Source: Dehalobacterium formicoaceticum (GTDB lineage Bacteria; Bacillota; Dehalobacteriia; Dehalobacteriales; Dehalobacteriaceae). Taken from it: a stretch of DNA of 64,000 bases. Below, piece by piece: positions 53,013 to 62,667 of the stretch. Both the position numbers and the translations under genes were made by a program. Where the stretch lies: NCBI RefSeq assembly GCF_002224645.1, contig NZ_CP022121.1, positions 1,742,501 to 1,806,500 of the forward strand. Reading direction: 5' to 3'. Each line of letters opens with the position of its first letter. Position 1 is the first letter of the stretch. The notes under the pieces are model-generated. The model was not told where the DNA came from. It ran no database searches and worked only from the letters and a program-made list of their open reading frames with translations.

Positions 53013-53809
53013 TGAGAGGAAAATTGGACCGGGAAAAATGCCTGTCTCATATTAGAGATCAGGAATTGAAGCAATCGATGATGCGCCTGTTGGATCTCTG
53101 GGAACGGGCGTTTTTTCGTCACCGCACTGAAGTTACGGATTTTTATTATCCCTATACCCAGCAGATGGCCATGGATATTCTACGGGGTCTCCCGGAGATG
53201 TCTTTTGCCCCTTTTGGCGGCTATGAAGAGGCGGAAAGAAAAAGAATTGCCATCATTCCCGGGGAAGCTTCGGCCGGGGATGAGGATTTCAAATTGGCCT
53301 ATCTCCAGGTGGAGGGCCATTTTAAATTTCGCGAGGTCAGCCACCGGGACTATTTGGGTTCCCTTTTATCATTGGGCCTGGGGCGGGAAAAAATCGGCGA
53401 TCTCCTAGTAGGGGAAAAGGGTTGTCAGGTGATTCTGGAGCAGGATATTTTGTCTTATATCCGGCTCAATTGGACACAGGTGAACGCGGTCTCTGTTCAG
53501 GTCCGGGAAATTTCCCGGGAGGATCTGACAGTGCCCCAGGGGGAAAAAAAGGAGATTAAATCAACAGTGGCCTCACCTCGTCTGGATGCGGTTCTTAGTG
53601 TAGGCTTTGCCAGTTCCCGCACAAAGACCTTGCCGGAGATTAAAGGCGGCAAAGTACGGGTCAACTGGAAAACAATCACGGATCCTGCTTATCAAATCAA
53701 AGAGGGTGATCACATTTCCTGTCGGGGCAAAGGGCGCATTGAGATGGAGTCAATTTCAGGTCCCACCCAAAAGGGACGGTTTTTTGTGCGCATTGCCCGG
53801 TATTGTTAG
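53012..53809 (+). CDS. ylmH: YlmH-type RNA-binding S4 domain protein
   Basis: The 265-residue protein has an N-terminal half typical of YlmH (FYYPYTQQMAMDIL, SHRDYLGSLLSLGLGREKIGDLLV) and a C-terminal S4 RNA-binding domain (SSRTKTLPEIKGGKVRVNWKTITDPAYQIKEGDHISCRGKGRIE). YlmH has been linked to ribosome rescue by binding stalled 50S subunits. It ends in TAG inside a family A repeat fragment, with a TGA nine codons later. Confidence 0.93.
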   Translation: MRGKLDREKCLSHIRDQELKQSMMRLLDLWERAFFRHRTEVTDFYYPYTQQMAMDILRGLPEMSFAPFGGYEEAERKRIAIIPGEASAGDEDFKLAYLQVEGHFKFREVSHRDYLGSLLSLGLGREKIGDLLVGEKGCQVILEQDILSYIRLNWTQVNAVSVQVREISREDLTVPQGEKKEIKSTVASPRLDAVLSVGFASSRTKTLPEIKGGKVRVNWKTITDPAYQIKEGDHISCRGKGRIEMESISGPTQKGRFFVRIARYC

Positions 53810-53829
53810 TGGGAGTCTCGGAATTTGAT
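53808..53829 (-). repeat. Repeat family A, short fragment at ylmH stop
   Basis: AGTGGGAGTCTCGGAATTTG matches, in reverse, the first 20 or so bases of the full family A copy. It begins at the ylmH stop codon and ends just before the yggU start. Confidence 0.6.
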
Positions 53830-53835
53830 TAAAGG

Positions 53836-54132
53836 ATGATAGAAATGCTCAATTTGACCGAAAAGGACGGCAACGTAATCCTGAAAGTAAAGGTGCAGCC
53901 CCGGGCTTCCAAAAATGAACTGGCCGGGATTTTGGGCGATGCTGTAAAATTAAGGATTACGGCGCCCCCGGTGGAGGGGGAAGCGAATAAAGCAGTGATC
54001 CGGTTTTTTGCCCGTTTATTTAAGCTTCCCCAAACCAGTGTGCAGATTATCTCAGGGGACACCTCCCGGAATAAGGTAGTGGAATTGACCGGAGTCACCT
54101 TGAAAGAGGTAGAAGATCAGATTAATGGTTAA
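53836..54132 (+). CDS. yggU: YggU/DUF167 family protein
   Basis: This 98-residue protein of the UPF0235 family has [36 protein letters not shown] and VQIISGDTSRNKVVEL. The function is unknown. It ends the ylm cluster. The next plus-strand gene is ileS, beyond the T-box and the IS110 element, an arrangement (sepF-ylmGH-ileS) that is ancestral in Firmicutes. Confidence 0.9.
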   Translation: MIEMLNLTEKDGNVILKVKVQPRASKNELAGILGDAVKLRITAPPVEGEANKAVIRFFARLFKLPQTSVQIISGDTSRNKVVELTGVTLKEVEDQING

Positions 54133-54179
54133 ATTTTAGTTAAATATTGCCAAAAAAAGATCCACAAACAGATTTATGG

Positions 54180-54207
54180 TTGAAATTTTGCTGAATTTGG
54201 ATATAAT
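54180..54207 (+). promoter_or_regulatory. Sigma-A promoter of the ileS T-box leader
   Basis: TTGAAA (54180-54185) and TATAAT (54202-54207) with a 16-base spacer lie about 120 bases before T-box stem I. Confidence 0.7.
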
Positions 54208-54324
54208 AATACTGAATTAGAAGTGCGGAACTAATTGTCCGATTGCAAACTGTACGAAAACCAAGAACTCTGTTTGTTGTTCTGGTTTGACATGATTGCT
54301 CAGGATTATACAAGATTTTAAAAT

Positions 54325-54557
54325 AACGAGAAAGCGATGATAGGGATAAGTAAGCAGAGAGGTTGATCAGCGAATCCGGGGAGGTGGAAGCCGGGTAAGC
54401 CCACTGTTGAAATGATCACCCGGGAGCGATAACCTGAAAATAGTAGGGTTTTACGGGTTCGGCCGTTATCCGAAAAAGTAAGTGGCGTGTAATTAGCGCA
54501 ACTAGGGTGGTACCGCGGATCTTTCCGTCCCTTTGGGGATTGGAGAGATTTTTTTAT
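54325..54557 (+). promoter_or_regulatory. Ile T-box riboswitch
   Basis: The leader has a stem I region ending GATCACCCGGGAGCG with an ATC (Ile) specifier at 54415-54417, and the T-box sequence AGGGTGGTACCGCGG (54504-54518), whose UGGU pairs with the ACCA end of uncharged tRNA-Ile. A terminator follows (ATCTTTCC...GGAGAGAT then seven T, 54519-54557). It belongs to ileS, but an IS110 element now lies between them. Confidence 0.93.
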
Positions 54558-54751
54558 ACACTATCTACTCAATTTGTTATGTTGAAAGCCTAGCGGTAAA
54601 ATGTCAACATTAAAAAAATGAGAAATTGGAAAAAAAATAAGGGAACATGAAAAGTTCTGCTAAAAAAGGGTAACCCAAATAAACCTCGCACCAAATACCA
54701 ATAAATGTAAGACGGTGAAAGGATATAAGAAGACCCAGTTAGGAAAAAGAG

Positions 54752-55990
54752 TTAATCTCTCCTTTCTGGTGGTGTGTACAGTTTGTTGGTCTTTAGTAGC
54801 ATAAAGACCAACCGTACCAATTTTCGGGCAGTTAAGACGAGAGCACGTTTGTGCTGATGTTTCAAAGCTTCAGAATACTTTTTAGCATAAAAGGCGGCGT
54901 AATCACTATCATAGCGACGAACAAGGTTGGCAGCTTGTACCAAATAGTAACGCAGATACTTGTTGCCGGTACGTAATCGCTTAGTTTCATCGCTTTCAAA
55001 TTCTCCGGATTGATATTGGGACCAAACAAGGCCTGTATACTTAGCCAGGGCATTATGATTGTCAAAGCGATTAATATCACCAATTTCAGCAATAATACCG
55101 GCAGCAAATACAGGACCAATGCCTTTGACTGAAGACAAAGTTTCAGGGACAGATTTCATGATCTTTCCAATTTCTTTATCGATCTTAGTGACTTCTTTTT
55201 CCATGGTCTGAATTACAGTAAGCATGACCGATAAAGAAAGATTAACAGGATCAGCCATGGCCTTATCAAGGCGATATGAAGAGCGAGCCAGTTTTTGTAA
55301 GAATAAAGCTAACTCTTCAGGGTTATCAAAACGGTTTTTCCCTTTTTCCTTTAGAAAATCCACCAATTCAGTAATGGACATGGAAACAATCTGTTCAGGC
55401 TCAAGTTCTTGCAAAACTGCCAGGCAGGTAGCCCCAAACATATTGGAAAAAGGGTTGTCCTGGCGCAGACCACTGAATTTAAGGAAGACCTGATTGAGAA
55501 AGTAGGTTTTGTCTCGGGCGATACTTTGCATCAGATGAAAGCGGGTTCGTGTAAGTCGCTGAAGAGCTTCATATTGAATGCACGAAGTCAATTCATGAGG
55601 AAGACGGCCAAATCTAAGTTGGTCCGCAATCACCCAGGCATCAATACGGTCATTTTTAGGAAGACAATCATATCCTTTCTTGAAACGAGCTACCTTTCTT
55701 GCATTAAGTACAAAAACCTGAGACTGAAAATCAGTAACTTCGTGGAGCCCGGCATTGAGAAAATGGGCTAAATGCCAGCCCAAATTAGAAGTAGCCTCCA
55801 TACCAACACGAACAAGACTAGTCTGATATTTGACAGCAGATTGAAGGATACGTTGCAATAAAGTTTCAGCCCCGTTTAAATCGTTGGGAATAGAAAAGGA
55901 AGCAAGAGCATCACCGGAATCATTCATGAACTGCACAGAATGAGAGCGGAGGCTCACGTCAATTCCTACCATAAGATTTGCCATATCCAC
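54752..55990 (-). CDS. IS110-family DEDD transposase
   Basis: This 412-residue transposase has an N-terminal RuvC-like DEDD domain (VGIDVSLRSHSVQF, RVGMEATSNLGWH, KNDRIDAWVIADQLRFGRLP) and a C-terminal Transposase_20 domain (SVKGIGPVFAAGIIAEIGDINRFDNHNALAKYTGL, and RTGNKYLRYYLVQAANLVRRY). The frame is intact, so it may be active. It is divergent from ileS. The ATG follows GGGAGGTGTGG. IS110 enzymes are guided by a bridge RNA coded in the element's flank. Confidence 0.93.
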   Translation of the reverse strand: MDMANLMVGIDVSLRSHSVQFMNDSGDALASFSIPNDLNGAETLLQRILQSAVKYQTSLVRVGMEATSNLGWHLAHFLNAGLHEVTDFQSQVFVLNARKVARFKKGYDCLPKNDRIDAWVIADQLRFGRLPHELTSCIQYEALQRLTRTRFHLMQSIARDKTYFLNQVFLKFSGLRQDNPFSNMFGATCLAVLQELEPEQIVSMSITELVDFLKEKGKNRFDNPEELALFLQKLARSSYRLDKAMADPVNLSLSVMLTVIQTMEKEVTKIDKEIGKIMKSVPETLSSVKGIGPVFAAGIIAEIGDINRFDNHNALAKYTGLVWSQYQSGEFESDETKRLRTGNKYLRYYLVQAANLVRRYDSDYAAFYAKKYSEALKHQHKRALVLTARKLVRLVFMLLKTNKLYTPPERRD

Positions 55991-55994
55991 ACCT

Positions 55995-56260
55995 CCCTTC
56001 GATAAATAATCAAATACTTCTCAGACCTGGGTGCCCATGGGAACCATCTAAAGCAGCCTCGTCATCAGAACTCATGAACAGGAAAACGACAGCTTGGGTG
56101 CTACCCCCGAATTCCTGACCCGGTGCAACTAGCGGTTAGATACTCGATGATGGACCACGGGTGGCAGGCTTTATAAAGCAGTATCCAGCAGGATCCGCAA
56201 GGAGTGACAGAAATCTCCCGAAAAGTACCTGTCGATCCCATTGTCCCATGAGCAGGTCCA
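55995..56260 (-). ncRNA. Candidate IS110 bridge-RNA region
   Basis: The stretch upstream of the transposase start is GC-richer than its surroundings and full of short inverted repeats, with no coding potential. IS110 elements encode their bridge RNA in this flank, transcribed toward the transposase. The limits and the loops are not established. Confidence 0.4.
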
Positions 56261-56697
56261 AGAAACAAGACAGAATAAAGCAATAAAAAAGACAGCAAAA
56301 AGAGAACAAAAAGGCAACAAAAAACCAGCCAAGCAACAGCTAGTATTTCTACTCTGGCTGGCTGGTTTCCAATCACTAAGGAATTCAAGCATCCTGTTAT
56401 GGGTCATATACCCTGAGCGTATTATATTTAAACGCCATAGTAACCAGGATTACTGATTTCCAAAAGTGCTCTATATTCAATTAAAAAGTTTTACCATCTA
56501 GTTTTGAAGAAACAAATCAAACAACAAAATGATTTGACCACAATCTATAATCGCGCGCCTTACAGATTAAACATGGACTACAAGTTTGCGAATGAAGAGA
56601 TTCTTCAAAACTGGGAACCGGTTCCCCGGATCGCTATTCTTCAACTGGAAATTATGCTATCCGGTGGATCTAATACTATTATACGAGGAGTTTCACA

Positions 56698-59472
56698 ATG
56701 GATTATTCGAAAACACTGAATTTACCTCAAACTGATTTTCCCATGCGGGGAAATTTGCCCAAAAGAGAACCGGAAATGATGCAATTTTGGGCAGATTTAA
56801 ACATTTATGAAAAAGTACAGGAAAAAACTAAAGGACGGCCCAAATTTATCTTGCATGACGGTCCCCCTTATGCCAATGGAGATATTCATCTGGGTCATAC
56901 CTTAAATAAAGTGTTGAAGGACATAATTGTTAAATTCAAATCCATGGATGGCTTTGATGCCCCTTATATCCCCGGCTGGGATACCCATGGACTGCCTATT
57001 GAGCAAAGAGCGATTAAGGATTTGGGCTTAAACCGCCACAAAGTGAGTGTTGTGGAATTCCGCCAGAAATGTGCCGATTATGCCATGAAATATGTTAATT
57101 TGCAGCGGGAACAATTTAAACGCTTAGGGGTGCGGGGAGATTGGGAACACCCTTATATCACTCTTTTGCCGGAATATGAAGCCGTTCAGATCGGCGTTTT
57201 TGGTGAAATGGCAAAGAAAGGATATATCTATAAAGGGCTGAAACCTGTTTATTGGTGTGCCGATTGTGAAACTGCTTTGGCGGAAGCCGAGGTGGAGTAT
57301 GCAGATGCTAAATCACCTTCCATTTATGTCAAGTTTCAGGTCAAGGACGGTAAGGGTATCCTGGACCAAGACGCTAGTTTTGTCATTTGGACCACCACGC
57401 CCTGGACGATTCCCGCCAATGTGGCGATCAGCGTCCATCCTGATTTTGACTATTGTCTGGCTGAGGTTGAAGGGGAAAAGATTGTTCTGGCCAAGGAATT
57501 ATTACCCGGCTTCATGCAGCTGCTGGAAAAAGAAAATTATAAAATCCTGAAAGAATTTAAAGGGGCTGAATTAGAGTACATTGTGTGCCGTCATCCTATT
57601 ATGGACCGGGATTCTCTGGTGATTTTAGGTGAGCACGTAACCTTGGAGGCAGGTACCGGCTGTGTCCACACCGCGCCGGGACACGGAGCGGACGACTTTG
57701 AAGTGGGAAAGAAATATCATCTGCCCGTGATTTCCCCTTTGGATGACCGGGGCGTATTTACGGCGGAAGGGGCTCAATTTCAGGGCATGAAGACCGGGGA
57801 AGCCAACAAGGCAGTAATTAAGGAACTGGCGGAAAAAGGTGCCTTAATGAAACAGGTCACCATCAACCATCAGTATCCTCATTGCTGGCGCTGCAAACAT
57901 CCGATTTTATACCGGGCTACGGAGCAATGGTTTGCTTCCATTGACGGGTTCCGGGAGCAGACTTTGGCAGAAATTGATCGGGTACAGTGGATTCCCGCCT
58001 GGGGCAGAGACCGCATCTATAATATGATTAAGGACCGGGGTGACTGGTGTATTTCGCGACAGCGCACCTGGGGCGTACCCATCCCCATTTTCTATTGTCA
58101 GGATTGCGGTCATCCGGTGATTAATGACGATACCATCAAACACATTCAGCATCTTTTCCGGGAACACGGTTCTCAGATTTGGTTTGCCAAAGAAGCGGAA
58201 GACTTGGTGCCGCCCGGATTAAAATGCGATCAGTGCGGTCATGATCATTTCAGGAAGGAAACGGATATTATGGATGTTTGGTTCGATTCCGGTTCCAGTC
58301 ATGCCGCTGTGTTGGAAACAAGGGAAGACCAAAGGTGGCCCGCAGATCTTTATTTGGAAGGAAGCGACCAGCATCGGGGCTGGTTTAATTCATCTCTTTC
58401 CACCGCTGTGGCAACCAGAGGCAAAGCTCCTTATAAGGCCGTGTTAACCCATGGTTTTGTCGTGGATGAAAAAGGGCGGAAGATGTCCAAATCCATGGGC
58501 AATGTGGTGGATCCTTTAAAGGTTATCGACCAAATGGGGGCGGATGTGATGCGGCTCTGGGTTGCCTCCGCTGATTACCGTTCCGATCTGGCCAATTCCC
58601 CGGGAATTATGAAACAGATTGCTGAGGCCTATCGTAAAATCCGCAACACCGCCCGCTTTTTAATGAGCAATCTTTATGATTTTGATCCCGTAAAGGACAG
58701 GGTGGCATATGAGGACTTGGAGGAAATCGACCGCTGGGCAATGCACCAGCTGACGAATTTGATTGATCGTTCTTTAAAAGCGTATCGAGATTATGAGTTC
58801 CATGTTGTTTACCATGCCATTCACAAATTCTGCGTGGTGGACATGAGTGCCTTTTATTTAGACATTGTCAAGGATCGGGTTTATTCCTCCCTGGCCCAGG
58901 ATCAGGGACGGCGTGCCGCGCAAACGGTGATGTACGATACGATCCATGCCCTGGTGCGTTTGATTGCCCCAATTCTGACTTTTACCTCAGAAGAAATCTG
59001 GCCTTATCTGCCCAAAGAAGGGGATGCCCCCGAGAGTGTTCAGATGGCAGCCATGCCCCAGGTGGAAGAGAAATATCTTAATGATCAGCTGGCTGAAAAA
59101 TGGAACCGGATTTTAGATGTGAGAGAAAAGGTATCCAAAGAATTGGAAATTGCAAGGCAAGATAAGGTGATCGGCCATTCTCTCAATGCTGCCGTGGATT
59201 TATATCCGGATGAAAAAATCTATCAGATCTTAAAACCGGTGGCCGATCAATTGAGCACGATCTTTATTGTTTCTGCGGCCACTTTGCATGATCCGGGTAC
59301 CGCAGCACCGGCAGAGGCAGGAAAAGCGGAAGATATGGATCTGGCAATTCTCGTTACCCCGGCTGCCGGAGAGAAATGCGAACGTTGCTGGACTTATAGT
59401 GTTTCTGTCGGGGAGGATCAAGAGCATCCTACCATCTGCCATCGCTGTTCCCAGGTGGTGCACCAGCTTTAA
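56698..59472 (+). CDS. ileS: Isoleucyl-tRNA synthetase
   Basis: This full-length 924-residue class I synthetase charges tRNA-Ile. It has the HIGH motif as HLGH ([18 protein letters not shown]), WDTHGLPIE, the editing-domain block [14 protein letters not shown], the KMSKS motif in [14 protein letters not shown] and a C-terminal zinc ribbon (CERCWTYSV and CHRCSQVV). The ATG follows CGAGGAG. Its T-box leader is now 2.1 kb upstream beyond an IS110 insertion. I see a TATAAT at 56546-56551 but no matching -35. Confidence 0.96.
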   Translation: MDYSKTLNLPQTDFPMRGNLPKREPEMMQFWADLNIYEKVQEKTKGRPKFILHDGPPYANGDIHLGHTLNKVLKDIIVKFKSMDGFDAPYIPGWDTHGLPIEQRAIKDLGLNRHKVSVVEFRQKCADYAMKYVNLQREQFKRLGVRGDWEHPYITLLPEYEAVQIGVFGEMAKKGYIYKGLKPVYWCADCETALAEAEVEYADAKSPSIYVKFQVKDGKGILDQDASFVIWTTTPWTIPANVAISVHPDFDYCLAEVEGEKIVLAKELLPGFMQLLEKENYKILKEFKGAELEYIVCRHPIMDRDSLVILGEHVTLEAGTGCVHTAPGHGADDFEVGKKYHLPVISPLDDRGVFTAEGAQFQGMKTGEANKAVIKELAEKGALMKQVTINHQYPHCWRCKHPILYRATEQWFASIDGFREQTLAEIDRVQWIPAWGRDRIYNMIKDRGDWCISRQRTWGVPIPIFYCQDCGHPVINDDTIKHIQHLFREHGSQIWFAKEAEDLVPPGLKCDQCGHDHFRKETDIMDVWFDSGSSHAAVLETREDQRWPADLYLEGSDQHRGWFNSSLSTAVATRGKAPYKAVLTHGFVVDEKGRKMSKSMGNVVDPLKVIDQMGADVMRLWVASADYRSDLANSPGIMKQIAEAYRKIRNTARFLMSNLYDFDPVKDRVAYEDLEEIDRWAMHQLTNLIDRSLKAYRDYEFHVVYHAIHKFCVVDMSAFYLDIVKDRVYSSLAQDQGRRAAQTVMYDTIHALVRLIAPILTFTSEEIWPYLPKEGDAPESVQMAAMPQVEEKYLNDQLAEKWNRILDVREKVSKELEIARQDKVIGHSLNAAVDLYPDEKIYQILKPVADQLSTIFIVSAATLHDPGTAAPAEAGKAEDMDLAILVTPAAGEKCERCWTYSVSVGEDQEHPTICHRCSQVVHQL

Positions 59473-59476
59473 ATTT

Positions 59477-59568
59477 GTGAACTAAGTTAAGTAAGCTCTG
59501 CATCGGGGCTTCAGATGGGGAATCTACCCCACCTGAAGTGCAAAAGTGGAAGTCTTGGAATTTGATCA
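59477..59568 (-). repeat. Repeat family A, near-complete inverted copy
   Basis: Read on the minus strand it gives CAAATTCCAAGACTTCCACTT, hairpin 2 (CTTCAGGTGGGGTAGATTCC...), CCCCGATG and a GTTCAC end, matching the copy at 44714 with hairpin 3 degraded. It starts five bases after the ileS stop. Confidence 0.7.
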
Positions 59569-59592
59569 ATAATGGGGGAAAGGAGCAAAGGG

Positions 59593-59868
59593 ATGAAAGA
59601 TAGAATCATCGTAACGGTAGTCGGCATGGATAAAGTAGGTATTATTGCCCGTGTTACTACCGCTTTGGCTGATGCGGGAGTTAATATTCTGGATATCAGC
59701 CAGACCATTATGCAGGATTTTTTCACCATGATTATGATTTGTGATATGTCTGCCGCTCAGGTGGATTTAGCCGGTTTGAAAAAGGCTTTGAATGAGGTGG
59801 GGGAGCGCATCGGCGTCAAAATTACGGTGCAGCATGAAGAAATTTTCCAGTATATGCACAGGATTTAA
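59593..59868 (+). CDS. ACT-domain protein (UPF0237)
   Basis: This single-ACT-domain protein of about 91 residues reads RIIVTVVGMDKVGIIARVTTALADAGVNILDISQTIMQDFFTMIM. Such proteins are thought to sense amino acids or other small ligands. I chose the ATG at 59593 after GGAGCAAAGGG. It is regularly paired with a UPF0210 gene, as here, 46 bases downstream. Confidence 0.9.
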   Translation: MKDRIIVTVVGMDKVGIIARVTTALADAGVNILDISQTIMQDFFTMIMICDMSAAQVDLAGLKKALNEVGERIGVKITVQHEEIFQYMHRI

Positions 59869-59914
59869 CTAAGATACTGTATACAGGAAATAGCTTCTGA
59901 AGGGAGGAGTAAAT

Positions 59915-61282
59915 ATGCCCATTTCTTTTCAGCTCGATGAAATTATGGAAACCATCCATATGGTCCAGATGGAGAATTTGGATGTACGCACCATTACCAT
60001 GGGAATTAGTTTAAGGGATTGTGTCCATCCCCAGGTAAAGGTAAGCTGTCAAAAAATCTATGATAAAATTTACCGCTATGCCCAAAACTTAGTGCCGGTG
60101 GGGGAAAGCATCGAATCCGATTATGGCATCCCTATTGTTAATAAACGAATTTCCGTGACCCCCATTGCCTTGGTGGCAGAAGGGGCGGAAACAGAAGATT
60201 ATTTGGCCTTTGGCGAGGTGCTGGATCGGGTGGCCAAAGACGTGGGGGTGAACTTTATTGGCGGCTTCTCGGCTTTGGTTCATAAAGGGTTTACCCAGGG
60301 CGACCGGAAATTGATCCGCTCCATCCCCGGGGTTTTGGCCGCCACGGAAAGAGTCTGCTCTTCTGTAAATATCGGAACGACCAAAGCCGGCATCAATATG
60401 GATGCGGTTTTGGAAATGGGCCGTGTGGTGAAGTTAACAGCTGATTTGACGGCCCAAGACGGGGGCTTGGGCTGTGCCAAATTAGTGGTCTTCTGCAATG
60501 TTCCTGAGGACAACCCCTTCATGGCCGGTGCTTTTCATGGCATTGGCGAGCCGGAGGTAGTGCTCAACGTGGGGGTAAGCGGACCGGGGGTGGTCTTAAA
60601 TGCCGTGCGCAAACATCCGGAGGCAGATCTGGGGACATTAGCGGAGGTAATTAAGAAAACAGCCTTTAAGGTGACCCGGGCCGGCGAGCTGGTGGGCCGG
60701 GTTGCTTCTCAAAAACTCAATGTGCCCTTTGGTATCGTTGACTTATCCCTGGCCCCAACCCCGGCCATTGGGGACAGTGTTGCGGATATTTTGGAAGCCA
60801 TGGGTCTGGAAAGGTGCGGCACTCATGGCACCACCGCCGCTTTGGCTATGCTCAATGATGCCGTAAAAAAAGGCGGTTCCATGGCATCCTCATATGTAGG
60901 CGGGTTAAGCGGCGCCTTTATCCCCGTGAGTGAGGATGCAGGGATGATTCGGGCGGTGGAGGACAAGGCCTTGTCCATTGATAAGCTGGAGGCCATGACC
61001 TGCGTCTGTTCCGTGGGGCTGGACATGATTACCGTACCGGGAGACACCACGGCGGAAACCATTGCCGCCATCATCGCCGATGAAGCAGCCATCGGGATGA
61101 TTAATAATAAGACCACGGCTGTGCGCATCATCCCGGCGCCGGGAAAAAAAGTGGGAGATTATGTTGAGTTTGGCGGTCTTTTAGGGAAGGGACCGGTGAT
61201 GGCCGTGCATCAGTATGATTCCGCTAAATTTGTGCAAAGAGGGGGGCGCATTCCGGCACCCCTCAATGCCTTAACAAATTAG
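59915..61282 (+). CDS. UPF0210 (DUF711, PFL-like) family protein
   Basis: This 455-residue protein of the DUF711 family has a fold related to pyruvate formate-lyase but unknown function. Recognisable blocks are [41 protein letters not shown] and [26 protein letters not shown]. It forms an operon with the ACT-domain gene. It ends TAG immediately followed by TGA, within the family A repeat. Confidence 0.9.
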   Translation: MPISFQLDEIMETIHMVQMENLDVRTITMGISLRDCVHPQVKVSCQKIYDKIYRYAQNLVPVGESIESDYGIPIVNKRISVTPIALVAEGAETEDYLAFGEVLDRVAKDVGVNFIGGFSALVHKGFTQGDRKLIRSIPGVLAATERVCSSVNIGTTKAGINMDAVLEMGRVVKLTADLTAQDGGLGCAKLVVFCNVPEDNPFMAGAFHGIGEPEVVLNVGVSGPGVVLNAVRKHPEADLGTLAEVIKKTAFKVTRAGELVGRVASQKLNVPFGIVDLSLAPTPAIGDSVADILEAMGLERCGTHGTTAALAMLNDAVKKGGSMASSYVGGLSGAFIPVSEDAGMIRAVEDKALSIDKLEAMTCVCSVGLDMITVPGDTTAETIAAIIADEAAIGMINNKTTAVRIIPAPGKKVGDYVEFGGLLGKGPVMAVHQYDSAKFVQRGGRIPAPLNALTN

Positions 61283-61330
61283 TGAAAATAGGAACTCCCA
61301 CTCATAGAAGTGGGAGTCTCGAATTTGATA
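61282..61330 (-). repeat. Repeat family A, hairpin-1 half copy
   Basis: On the minus strand this reads CAAATTCGAGACTCCCACTT...AAGTGGGAG-type hairpin 1 and ends TCCTATTTTCAC, exactly the left half of the full copy. It covers the tandem stop of the UPF0210 gene and may also act as a weak terminator. Confidence 0.7.
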
Positions 61331-61351
61331 AATAAAGGGGGAGACCTGACA

Positions 61352-62050
61352 ATGGAATTATCAAATGATCAAATCAAAGCATTAAAAGGGAAGGGGTACA
61401 TCCTTAATAAAGACGATGTTCATTTTTCCTGTCGGATCGTTACACCGTCGGGGAGACTTAAGGCCGGGGAAGCGAAAAAAATAACGGAGATCAGCGAAAA
61501 ATACGGGCAAGGTGATATTTATTTAACCCAAAGAATGCAAATCGAGATTCCGGGGCTAAAGTATGAGGATTTGGACCAGGTCACAAAAGAGCTGGCAGAT
61601 GCAGGCCTGGCCGTTGGCGGAACAGGCAATCGGGTCAGACCGATTACCTCTTGCAAAGGAACCCTTTGTAGATTTGGTTTGTTTGATACCTTTGAACTGA
61701 CAGCAAAATTAAATGAAAGGTTTTATCAAGGACATTACCATGAGATCCTGCCCGCCAAGCTAAGGATTAGTATCACCGGCTGCCCTCATAATTGTTCCGT
61801 GACTCATATGGCTTGTATCGGCTTAATGGGCAAAAAAACGGATCAGGTAGCCATCATCATGGGGGGCATGGATGGCAACGAACAATCTACGGGACAGGAG
61901 TTAAGAGGACTTTATACCGTGGATCAGGCTATGGAAATCATGGAAAAGATAATTTCCTATTATCGGGAGCATAGCCTGCCTGGTGAACGGTTAGGTAAAA
62001 TGGTCTCAAGAATCGGTTTTGCTGCAGTTGAAGAGGCTGTTATAGGATAA
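61352..62050 (+). CDS. Small nitrite/sulfite reductase-like sirohaem protein
   Basis: The 232-residue protein has the ferredoxin-like half-domain and the sirohaem/4Fe-4S cysteines (SCKGTLCRFG and GCPHNCSVTH). It is close in size to the low-molecular-mass assimilatory-type sulfite reductase (about 220 residues), shorter than the usual two-repeat enzymes. The exact substrate is unknown. The ATG at 61352 follows GGGGGAG. Confidence 0.8.
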   Translation: MELSNDQIKALKGKGYILNKDDVHFSCRIVTPSGRLKAGEAKKITEISEKYGQGDIYLTQRMQIEIPGLKYEDLDQVTKELADAGLAVGGTGNRVRPITSCKGTLCRFGLFDTFELTAKLNERFYQGHYHEILPAKLRISITGCPHNCSVTHMACIGLMGKKTDQVAIIMGGMDGNEQSTGQELRGLYTVDQAMEIMEKIISYYREHSLPGERLGKMVSRIGFAAVEEAVIG

Positions 62051-62086
62051 CAGGGTCCCGGGCGAAGGTTCGGAAGAAGTCAGTTG

Positions 62087-62413
62087 TCAGTCAAAATGTT
62101 TGTGGAATGCAGCTTCAATGGCTGCACCGCATTCTTTTTCAAAGGCCAGGTATTTATCCATGATCGTTTTCGCCTCGTCTGTAAGCTTTGACCCGCCGCC
62201 ATCATGTCCTCCCGCATGACTGATGATTAAAGGAAAGCCCAGACGTTTTTCGATGTCCTTAATCAATTTATGGGCCTGACTATAAGACATATGAATCCTC
62301 CGGGCAGCATGATTTAAAGAACCTGTTTCCTCAATGCCCTTTAGAAGAAGGTAAGGTCCCAGTCCAAAAGCCTTACCTTCTTTTTCTAACCAGATTTTAT
62401 ATTTTACTTGCAC
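62087..62413 (-). CDS. ModE-like winged-helix regulator
   Basis: This 108-residue protein matches the N-terminal DNA-binding domain of ModE (GKAFGLGPYLLLKGIEETGSLNHAARRIHMSYSQAHKLIKDIEKRLGFPLI, GGHDGGGSKLTDEAK). The molybdate-binding C-terminal domain is absent, as in many short clostridial ModE relatives. It probably regulates the molybdenum-cofactor genes that follow on the other strand. Confidence 0.85.
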   Translation of the reverse strand: MQVKYKIWLEKEGKAFGLGPYLLLKGIEETGSLNHAARRIHMSYSQAHKLIKDIEKRLGFPLIISHAGGHDGGGSKLTDEAKTIMDKYLAFEKECGAAIEAAFHKHFD

Positions 62414-62574
62414 GTTTGATCACCTCAGTCAAAATTGTTGGAAGCTAATCCTATTCTAACGGTTTGCTTTTAAAAATGGAAGGGGAAAGCACAGGCAGGC
62501 TCCCAAAGAATTTTTAATAAAACATTGATTCTTAGTCGCACCCGATATATTATTATGAATATAGCGTAGATCAT

Positions 62575-62652
62575 AAAGAAAACTTGGCTTCCGTCAGGCC
62601 AAAGGCAAACTTTTTAAATTTATCCTTTCTGAAAGTATAAAATTTATTTTTA
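62575..62652 (+). repeat. Repeat family B, internally deleted copy
   Basis: AAAGAAAACTTGGCTT, CGTCAGGCCAAAGGC and TTTCTGAAAGTATAAAAT match the two ends of the copy at 12037-12195 with the middle missing. It lies upstream of yqeC. Confidence 0.6.
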
Positions 62653-62667
62653 GGCAAACTTGATAAT

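Larger units (their letters stand above)
54558..56690 (-). mobile_element. IS110-family insertion between T-box and ileS
   Basis: About 2.1 kb separates the T-box terminator from ileS, mostly an IS110-type transposase gene on the minus strand plus a structured 5' non-coding region. I cannot fix the exact ends because IS110 elements lack long terminal inverted repeats; the limits given are the whole insert region. In related genomes the T-box is usually within about 100 bases of ileS. Confidence 0.85.

Noticed and set aside
56504-56719. Short frame overlapping the ileS start
   Set aside because: No ribosome site or family match, and it runs into the ileS start in another frame. It probably arises from the edge of the IS insertion.
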